Shown piece by piece: positions 6,790-11,919 of a stretch of DNA of 11,919 bases (position 1 is its first letter; each line of letters opens with the position of its first letter). The notes under the pieces were generated by a model. The model worked only from the letters and a program-made list of their open reading frames with translations, was not told the DNA's origin and searched no databases. This DNA comes from Candidatus Shapirobacteria bacterium UBA1420 (GTDB taxonomy: Bacteria > Patescibacteriota > Microgenomatia > UBA12405): the NCBI GenBank assembly GCA_002304845.1, contig DBPM01000051.1, positions 1 through 11,919 on the forward strand, written 5' to 3'. Made by a program: the position numbers and the translations under genes.

Positions 6790-6863
6790 GGTTGTTTAGC
6801 TCAGTTGGTTAGAGCGCATCATTCACATTGATGAGGTCGCAGGTTCAAGTCCTGCAACAACCA
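6790..6863 (+). tRNA. tRNA-Val (anticodon CAC)
   Basis: The 74-nt sequence folds as a complete cloverleaf. The acceptor stem GGTTGTT pairs perfectly with AACAACC (6856-6862). The D stem is GCTC/GAGC, and the anticodon stem CATCA/TGATG encloses loop TTCACAT with anticodon CAC. The variable loop is AGGTC, and the T arm GCAGG-TTCAAGT-CCTGC has the TTC signature. A6863 is the discriminator base. The CCA end is not encoded (CTA follows), so it must be added by the CCA-adding enzyme. There is no intron. The next base downstream is the stop codon of the minus-strand lipase gene, and no terminator is visible. It reads GTG codons. Confidence 0.97.
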
Positions 6864-9104
6864 CTACCTCCAAATAATTTTATATAATTTCTCTGCCAGA
6901 TAATTGGCCGCATAATTTTTTCCTTCCATCATTAATCCTTCAGCTTGATTATAGGTTAATGATGAATAAAAACTTGGCTTCATCTTTTTTCTAACCATTA
7001 ATCTTAAATTGCTTTCTGCTACCACTTTAGCATTTTTAGTCGCCCTATATTGCCTCTCTATCTCTGCCCTAGTCTTATTTTCTGATTCCAAAATTATTCT
7101 CAATGACTCAATTATCTCTTCACTATGTTGCGAATTTTTATTTTTAGCTCTGAAATTAATATAAGCATTGATAGTTGTCAATATATTCTTCTTGTCTATA
7201 GCCGCTATCATCTGTGTCGCTCCCAACTCAGAAGCTTTTTGTCTCAACAACATCCAAGAAAAATCTTTGGGATTCAAATCTATCTCAGCTCGACCTTCAG
7301 AATTCAACACCCCTTTAAAGCTTTGCCATTGATCACCGCCTCCGACCACTAACCGATATTCTGAATTCGCTCCTCCGGTAAAAGACGCTTTACAATTTTC
7401 TCCATCTACTCCCTCAAACCAAACCCAACCCTCAATATCATTTTTCTCTTCACCATTACAAACTACTTTCATGTCTCCATCAAGATCTGTAAAAAATATT
7501 GACATCTCTGGATTAGCTGCTAGCACCACCCCTCTTTTCAATAAAGTTATTGGTCTATTTAATCCCAATTCATCCATAACTTCGTTGATAGTTTTATCCA
7601 CAAGATCACTATGATTAGACACTTTTTCTATATTTTTACTACCTTCCACTAGGGCACTTTTTTTCAAAACTGTCCCATCACCTATTGATTTTTCATAAGC
7701 TATTGGTCGACCTTCCTCCCAAACTCCAAACACTTTATCAAACATAGTTCTCTCTCCCAAACTAATCCCACTGAGTGTGTCCACTCCTACCCCATCTACA
7801 GTTACCAAGAGGGGGTTAATCAAATTCACCCCATTATTCATCTCCTGTAAATATTGACTTGAAGCCGAAATCACGGGATTGCTATTTTTCTTTAAAAAAG
7901 AAAAAGTTGGATTTAAATCAAATATTATCGGCGCAAACTCTCGTACGTTCTTCACTCTCACTTCACCATTTTTCAGTCCTAAAAACACATTTAAAGCAAT
8001 GTTAGCCATACTGTTATCCCCAAACTTCAACCCATTCCAGGCCAAATAAGCTTTGACTGAACCATAATGTGGACTGCCCAAGGTCACCGTCTTATTAACC
8101 TTTTCTCCATGATCCTGTGTCCATAATCTGGCCACCAAACCGCCCAGAGAATGACCCACCAAATTTAATTTTTCGTTTTCACTTAAGTTAAGACTGGTTA
8201 CAAAAGTGTCAAAATCAGCTACTATTTGAGATAGAGGCTTACGCCAATCATAGTTCCAGACATAATAATCTTGCCCTCGGACTAAAGAATTACTCTCAAA
8301 AGCACTAATCAATTTGTCATAATTTTTCACAAAAGGTGTCATTGTCCACTTTGAATCAACGTGAGTACTTCCCACCGTTATTGCCTCTGTGTTCCAACTC
8401 GCCCCCAACCCAGGCAAAAGAATGATTTTATTCTTTTCCTCATTGTGGGATTTTATACGAACTTCTCTATAAATATTTTCTGATAACTTAGGTATATTTC
8501 CACCCCAAGTCATTAAACAAAAACCACCATCTTCTAAAGAATGTTCATCTTCATCAATAGCATTGATAACAACTTCGTTATCAAAAGCAATTTTTATTTT
8601 ATTTCCGTTCAATGAAATTTTGACATCATGTTCTATACCTTGAGTTATACCTATTGTTCGGGGATATTCATCACTAGGATACGACCCTAACAATTTATAA
8701 TCACCCGACAATACTTTATACAACTTAATGTTGTTATTATCCCAACTCCAATCAGGATCATTATATCTATAATCCACCAAGTAATAACTACTCCTTTCTG
8801 AATTAGATCTAAAAATAAATGATTGATCAACTCCACTCACATTTTTAACTTTAGCTTCAAATGAATAATTAGATGGTAAATTTGTATTTTTTAAACACAA
8901 AAAAGAACTACTATTACTTACTGCATAACTATGTAATCCATCTTCTTTTACAACCCATGAACCTGAATCTCCAACATTACTCGCATGGACCCAATTATCT
9001 AAGGATGTTGCACTTTCAAAATTATCGTAAAATAAGTCATTAGCAAATACCGGTTTCGTAATTATTAAGAACAAAAGTATTAAAAACATTTTAGTATTTT
9101 TCAT
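6864..9104 (-). CDS. Exported LCAT/lipase-like alpha/beta hydrolase with N-terminal lectin-like domain
   Basis: This is a 746-aa exported protein. Residues 1-21 form a signal peptide (Lys-containing start, hydrophobic core, likely cleavage after VFA21). About 24-217 is a beta-rich domain resembling LamG/DUF1080-type jelly rolls (DNFESATSLDNWV, then FRSNSERSSYYLVDYRY). About 225-515 is an alpha/beta hydrolase of the LCAT/lipase type: ILLPGLGAS (228-236), GHSLGG with nucleophile Ser319, GSPHYGS (343-349), probable acid Asp476 in GDGTV, and His498 in SNHSDL. About 520-746 is a C-terminal region I do not recognise, with a charged helical stretch near 640-705. In this family the hydrolase acts on acyl esters such as phospholipids; its real substrate is unknown. 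Coding GC drops sharply in the N-terminal domain compared with the rest. It diverges from the glycosyltransferase gene across 20 bp. Confidence 0.85.
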   Translation of the reverse strand: MKNTKMFLILLFLIITKPVFANDLFYDNFESATSLDNWVHASNVGDSGSWVVKEDGLHSYAVSNSSSFLCLKNTNLPSNYSFEAKVKNVSGVDQSFIFRSNSERSSYYLVDYRYNDPDWSWDNNNIKLYKVLSGDYKLLGSYPSDEYPRTIGITQGIEHDVKISLNGNKIKIAFDNEVVINAIDEDEHSLEDGGFCLMTWGGNIPKLSENIYREVRIKSHNEEKNKIILLPGLGASWNTEAITVGSTHVDSKWTMTPFVKNYDKLISAFESNSLVRGQDYYVWNYDWRKPLSQIVADFDTFVTSLNLSENEKLNLVGHSLGGLVARLWTQDHGEKVNKTVTLGSPHYGSVKAYLAWNGLKFGDNSMANIALNVFLGLKNGEVRVKNVREFAPIIFDLNPTFSFLKKNSNPVISASSQYLQEMNNGVNLINPLLVTVDGVGVDTLSGISLGERTMFDKVFGVWEEGRPIAYEKSIGDGTVLKKSALVEGSKNIEKVSNHSDLVDKTINEVMDELGLNRPITLLKRGVVLAANPEMSIFFTDLDGDMKVVCNGEEKNDIEGWVWFEGVDGENCKASFTGGANSEYRLVVGGGDQWQSFKGVLNSEGRAEIDLNPKDFSWMLLRQKASELGATQMIAAIDKKNILTTINAYINFRAKNKNSQHSEEIIESLRIILESENKTRAEIERQYRATKNAKVVAESNLRLMVRKKMKPSFYSSLTYNQAEGLMMEGKNYAANYLAEKLYKIIWR

Positions 9105-9124
9105 TACATAAAGATAAAATATTC
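9105..9124. promoter_or_regulatory. 20-bp divergent promoter region with overlapping -10 boxes
   Basis: Only 20 bp separate the two divergent ATGs. On the plus strand TAAAAT (9115-9120) ends 4 nt before the glycosyltransferase ATG. On the minus strand TATCTT (9111-9116) ends 6 nt before the lipase ATG. The two boxes overlap at 9115-9116. Neither gene has a Shine-Dalgarno site, and any -35 elements would lie inside the opposite coding region. Leaderless, possibly mutually exclusive, transcription is inferred. Confidence 0.45.
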
Positions 9125-10006
9125 ATGAAAAGAAAGTCAACAAGTAAAATAAACAACAAAATAAGTGTTGTTATAGTTACCTATAATTCTGCAAAATATG
9201 TTAATAATCTAATCAAATCTTTAAATCTAATCCAACATCACATTTCCGAAATACTCATTATCGACAACAATTCTCAAGATGTTGACCAAATTACACTATC
9301 ATCTGGTTGTACATTAATAAAACAAACAGATAATTTAGGTTTTGCTAAAGCCGCTAATATAGGAATTAAAAAATCTAAAAATGATTTAATTTTGCTGATT
9401 AATCCTGATTGTCTTTTAAAAAACAAATCTATAATTAAGACTATTAATAAAATACAAATTAATCCTAAAATTGGGATAATAGGTGGAAAAATAATAGACC
9501 TTGATTCTAAACAACAACGTTTTACAGCTAACTCAAAAGCAACATTCCTAACAGGTTTATTCGAGTTTACTAATCTAAAAAAAATATTTCCCAATAATAA
9601 ATTTTCAAAAAAATTCTGGATTGAAAATAAATATTCCAAGACCAAAGAAATAAATGTCAATTCTCTATGTGGAGCTTATCTCATCATTAGAAAATATTTA
9701 AAAGGACAAATTAATTTGTTTGATGAAAGATACTTTTTATATTTAGAAGATATGGATATAGGCGATAAGGTGAATAAATTAGGATATAAAGTAGTTTTTG
9801 ATCCTAATTCGGAAATTCTGCACGTAGGAGGAGCAAGTAGTAACAGTAAATACAAAATAGTGTTACCTCACTGGTACAATTCAAGAAAACAATATTTTAA
9901 AAAACATTTAAAAAAATGGGAATTTTTCATTTTAAACATTGTCTTTACCTTAGAAGAGAAAATTCTTGAAATTTATCATAAAATTAAAGGTGAACCATAT
10001 GTATAA
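9125..10006 (+). CDS. Family 2 glycosyltransferase, rhamnosyltransferase-like
   Basis: This is a GT-A fold inverting glycosyltransferase, predicted to add a sugar from a nucleotide donor to a surface glycan on the cytoplasmic side of the membrane. Over 293 aa the GT2 motifs are in order: SVVIVTYNS (14-22), IIDNNSQD (45-52), NLGFAKAANIGI (70-81), LLINPD with the metal-binding-type NPD (93-95), GAYLIIRK (183-190), FDERYFLYLEDMD (199-211) with the ED catalytic-base motif, and HVGGASS (233-239). This pattern is typical of WbbL/RfbF-like rhamnosyltransferases, but the donor cannot be read from sequence. There is no transmembrane segment. Base composition is far lower in GC than the downstream genes, with frequent ATA and AGA codons, which suggests transfer. 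Its last 8 bp overlap the next gene. Confidence 0.9.
   Translation: MKRKSTSKINNKISVVIVTYNSAKYVNNLIKSLNLIQHHISEILIIDNNSQDVDQITLSSGCTLIKQTDNLGFAKAANIGIKKSKNDLILLINPDCLLKNKSIIKTINKIQINPKIGIIGGKIIDLDSKQQRFTANSKATFLTGLFEFTNLKKIFPNNKFSKKFWIENKYSKTKEINVNSLCGAYLIIRKYLKGQINLFDERYFLYLEDMDIGDKVNKLGYKVVFDPNSEILHVGGASSNSKYKIVLPHWYNSRKQYFKKHLKKWEFFILNIVFTLEEKILEIYHKIKGEPYV
9986..9993 (+). promoter_or_regulatory. Shine-Dalgarno site setting the start of the second glycosyltransferase
   Basis: AAAGGTGA ends 5 nt before ATG 9999 and is the best ribosome binding site in the window. It selects ATG 9999 over an in-frame TTG at 9966, giving MYNLTLLLLTKNES, which aligns well with the start of GT2 domains. It lies inside the preceding gene's coding region, as expected for an internal operon gene. 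Confidence 0.7.
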
Positions 10007-10763
10007 CCTCACTCTTCTTTTACTCACCAAAAACGAATCTTCAAGACTCAAAGAGTGGGGGAGTTGGTTCAATAAAATTAAAGCTCTCAATGAAATTGTT
10101 GTCGTCGATGATTACTCCACCGACGACACCAAAAAAATCACCTCCTCTTGGGCCAATAAAAAAAATTCGGTCAAATTTTTTACCCGATCTCTGGACAATG
10201 ACTTCTCAGCCCAAAGAAATTTTGGTCTCAGTAAAACCAAAAATAACTGGGTACTGTTTTTAGACGCTGACGAAATTCCCAATTCCGACATGATTGATTA
10301 TCTGAACAAATTAACTCCTCAAAACAATAAATGTTACTCATTTAAGCGCCATTTAATTTACTTTGGAAAAAGTATTGCTCACGGTCAAGTTTTAGATGAC
10401 AAACCCATTAAACTTTTTCACAAAAAACATGGAAAATTTACCGGTAAAGTTCACGAAGTTTGGTCTTCATCCTGTCAAAATATTTTTACTCACACTTCTT
10501 TAAATCATTATTCTATCGACAACCTCAATACTCTTTTAAGTAAAGTTAATCTCTATTCAAGCATTCGCGCCCAAGAGCTCTTTTCCCAACATCACAAAAC
10601 CAATCTCTTAGAAATTATTTTTTATCCCTTATTTAAATTTACCTATCTTTATTTTTTTAAACTCGGTTTTTTAGACGGTGTTTCCGGTCTCATTCTCTCT
10701 CTAACCATGAGTCTTCATAGTTTTCTAAACCGCGCCAAACTATGGCACTTATCACAAGAATAG
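9999..10763 (+). CDS. Family 2 glycosyltransferase, WaaE/KdtX-like
   Basis: This GT2 enzyme has 254 aa from ATG 9999. Visible motifs are LLLTKNES (7-14), EIVVVDDYSTDDT (32-44), the very characteristic DFSAQRNFGL (68-77), WVLFLDADE (84-92) with the DxD-type DAD, GKVHEVW (149-155), and the C-terminal GFLDGVSG...RAKLW (223-249). These together mark the subgroup that includes LPS-core beta-glucosyltransferase WaaE. CPR cells lack LPS, so here it more likely acts on an undecaprenyl-linked surface glycan; that is inference. A hydrophobic stretch near 205-240 may contact the membrane. The start overlaps the previous gene by 8 bp, and the 3' end overlaps the next gene by 22 bp, so the three genes form one operon. 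GC content returns to the background value here. Confidence 0.9.
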   Translation: MYNLTLLLLTKNESSRLKEWGSWFNKIKALNEIVVVDDYSTDDTKKITSSWANKKNSVKFFTRSLDNDFSAQRNFGLSKTKNNWVLFLDADEIPNSDMIDYLNKLTPQNNKCYSFKRHLIYFGKSIAHGQVLDDKPIKLFHKKHGKFTGKVHEVWSSSCQNIFTHTSLNHYSIDNLNTLLSKVNLYSSIRAQELFSQHHKTNLLEIIFYPLFKFTYLYFFKLGFLDGVSGLILSLTMSLHSFLNRAKLWHLSQE

Positions 10764-11818
10764 CTTTTTATTTAACTCTCTTTGCTTTTTTTATCGGCCA
10801 ATTACTGCGTTTAAATTTTTTAAATTTCTCCTTCCCTCTCTTTGACCTAACTATTGTCATTCTCGCTCTTTTCAACTTACTTGATCACCAATTTAAATTT
10901 AAAAAATCCGCCCAACATTTTTTAAATTTTATTATTTTCTCTTTCTTCACTTTAATCATCAACCTTCTCTTCTTTAAATTTTCCGCCGTCTCTTTTTTTT
11001 ACTGGCTTCGCCTCAGTTCTCTTTTATCCTTTTTTATTTTTCCTTTAAAACTTAATTCTTTAGACTTAAAAATTTTTCATTCTACTCTCGCCGCCTTTAT
11101 CATTTTTGCCTTTCTCCAATATTTTATTTGGCCGGATTTAACCGCTTTTTCCTCTCTTAATTGGGATCCCCATCTCTACCGTCTGGTCGGCACTCTGCTT
11201 GATCCTACTTTTACCGCCCTCTTATTTCTATTTATTATTTTAAAACTTTATTTTTACTTTCCTATTTTTCTACTCATCTCTCTAACCTACCTCGCCCTAG
11301 CTCTAACCTACAGTCGTTCCACTCTTTTATCTTTATTCGTAGTGTTTACTTACACTTCAATTAAAAGTAAAAAAATCCTCATCTTTGTCTCTACTTTTCT
11401 AATTATCTGCTTAACTATTTTATTACTACCTCGTATGCCCGGAGAGGGGACTAAGTTGGAACGAAGCAGCTCAATTAAAGCCAAAATTGTCAATTACCAA
11501 GCAGCTTTTAAAAGTTTGTCTATTTCACCTCTCTTTGGTATTGGTTACAACAATATTCCTCAACTTACCAATAATCCCACCTCTCACTCTCATTCCGGTT
11601 TTGACAGCAGTCTACTCACTATCGCCGTTACCACTGGTCTTATCGGCTTATATCTATTTATAAAACCATTCAGTTTTGAACTCAAAAAAACTAATCTTTA
11701 TTGGCAATCTCTAATATTAGCTACTTTTATCCATTCTCTTTTTGCCAATTCACTTCTCTATCCTTGGATTTTATTTTATCTCAGCCTTGAATTTAGATCT
11801 CGTAACTTATCTCGATAG
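10742..11818 (+). CDS. O-antigen ligase / Wzy-type polymerase-like membrane protein
   Basis: This 358-aa protein is almost entirely hydrophobic, with roughly ten membrane segments. It carries features of the Wzy_C (O-antigen ligase/polymerase) family: YRLVGTLLDPTF (146-157), LTYSRSTLLSL (188-198), RSSSIKAK (241-248) opening the large outside loop, SPLFGIGYNN (262-271) and SHSHSGFDSSLL (281-292), then a final membrane cluster. The family joins or transfers lipid-linked glycans on the outer face of the membrane. With two glycosyltransferases directly upstream it probably polymerises or ligates the glycan they build. Polymerase versus ligase, and the acceptor, cannot be told from sequence. The ATG lies 22 bp inside the preceding gene without a Shine-Dalgarno site, consistent with coupling. 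Its 3' end overlaps a convergent gene by 26 bp. Confidence 0.85.
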   Translation: MALITRIAFYLTLFAFFIGQLLRLNFLNFSFPLFDLTIVILALFNLLDHQFKFKKSAQHFLNFIIFSFFTLIINLLFFKFSAVSFFYWLRLSSLLSFFIFPLKLNSLDLKIFHSTLAAFIIFAFLQYFIWPDLTAFSSLNWDPHLYRLVGTLLDPTFTALLFLFIILKLYFYFPIFLLISLTYLALALTYSRSTLLSLFVVFTYTSIKSKKILIFVSTFLIICLTILLLPRMPGEGTKLERSSSIKAKIVNYQAAFKSLSISPLFGIGYNNIPQLTNNPTSHSHSGFDSSLLTIAVTTGLIGLYLFIKPFSFELKKTNLYWQSLILATFIHSLFANSLLYPWILFYLSLEFRSRNLSR

Positions 11819-11919
11819 TTTTTCGACTTTCATTTCCAGCCACATTTCTGGCCACTATCTCCAAACTGTTTTTTCCTGAATTTAATTGGTATTTGAGCTT
11901 AAATCCACCTTCATCATCA
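11793..11919 (-). CDS. Ig-like domain protein, C-terminal fragment (5' part outside window)
   Basis: An open minus-strand frame enters from the right edge and ends at a TAA (plus-strand 11793-11795), giving 41 residues. They include FKLKYQLNSGKNSLEIVARN followed by VAGNESRKTIEI. The pattern G-x-N-x-L/I-x-I-x-A-x-N/D-x-A-G-N followed by alternating hydrophobic residues is the typical end of bacterial Ig-like domains (the Big/glucodextranase-B type) found in repeat-built extracellular proteins. A secreted or surface protein is therefore likely, but the rest lies outside the window, so its function is unknown. It runs tail-to-tail with the Wzy-like gene, overlapping it by 26 bp. Confidence 0.7.
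   Translation of the reverse strand, partial: DDEGGFKLKYQLNSGKNSLEIVARNVAGNESRKTIEISYEI

Larger units (their letters stand above)
8450..10006. other. Low-GC compositional island
   Basis: Hand counts of 60-base rows give 17/60 G+C at 8461-8520, 14/60 at 8881-8940, 14/60 at 9121-9180 and 12/60 at 9361-9420. Outside, they give 31/60 at 7321-7380 and 8101-8160, 27/60 at 8341-8400, 24/60 at 8401-8460 and 24/60 at 10081-10140. The island spans the 5' third of the lipase gene, the divergent promoter and the whole first glycosyltransferase gene. The right edge coincides with the end of that gene and the left edge with the lipase domain junction. I saw no flanking repeats or integrase. Confidence 0.7.

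Noticed and set aside
9274..9660. 128-aa minus-strand frame inside the first glycosyltransferase
   Set aside because: It is antisense to conserved GT2 motifs, and AT-rich sequence readily yields such open frames.
9966..9998. Upstream in-frame TTG start extending the second glycosyltransferase by 11 residues
   Set aside because: It would overlap the previous gene by 41 bp and has no ribosome binding site, while ATG 9999 has AAAGGTGA at proper spacing and fits the GT2 N-terminus.
1..11919. CRISPR array, insertion sequence, toxin-antitoxin or phage genes
   Set aside because: No spaced repeats, terminal inverted repeats, transposase motifs or matching small gene pairs were seen on either strand.

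Overview
The window looks like part of a small, low-GC, tightly packed bacterial genome, most likely Candidate Phyla Radiation (Patescibacteria), possibly the Microgenomates side. This is inference without any database search. It rests on very short or negative intergenic distances, compact housekeeping proteins, a variant isoleucyl-tRNA synthetase, frequent -10 boxes placed for leaderless mRNAs, and a simple envelope-glycan locus beside a large secreted lipase-like protein. TGA is used as a stop (ileS), so the TGA-to-Gly code of some CPR lineages is not in use.

Region 1 (1-6157, + strand) is a housekeeping run: the 3' part of ftsZ, an unrecognised 115-aa gene, ileS, a short SEDS-family gene (rodA-like) coupled to ileS by an ATGA overlap, ribosomal proteins L21 and L27 (rplU-rpmA), and a ParB-family gene. 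Extended -10 or -10 boxes lie only 5-8 nt before the ATGs of the 115-aa gene, ileS and rplU. Each is therefore predicted to start a new, leaderless transcript.

Region 2 (6134-9104) holds two minus-strand genes around a plus-strand tRNA. lepB (signal peptidase I) converges on parB with a 24-bp overlap. A tRNA-Val(CAC) gene follows; its last base abuts the stop codon of a 746-aa exported LCAT/lipase-like protein with an N-terminal lectin-like beta domain.

Region 3 (9105-11919) is a plus-strand envelope polysaccharide module: two family-2 glycosyltransferases and a Wzy/O-antigen-ligase-like membrane protein, the last two genes overlapping their predecessors. It ends in a tail-to-tail overlap with the cut C-terminus of a minus-strand Ig-like-domain protein.

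The genes fit a surface-building theme. FtsZ and the SEDS polymerase serve division and wall growth, LepB matures exported proteins such as the lipase, and the glycosyltransferases and Wzy-like protein make a surface glycan. The strongest anomaly is a low-GC island of about 1.55 kb (roughly 8450-10006). It covers the first glycosyltransferase, the 20-bp divergent promoter and only the N-terminal domain of the lipase, breaking almost exactly at the lipase domain boundary. I found no CRISPR array, insertion sequence or clear intrinsic terminator, and no intergenic stretch exceeds 80 bp. I cannot claim a wholly new system from this sequence.
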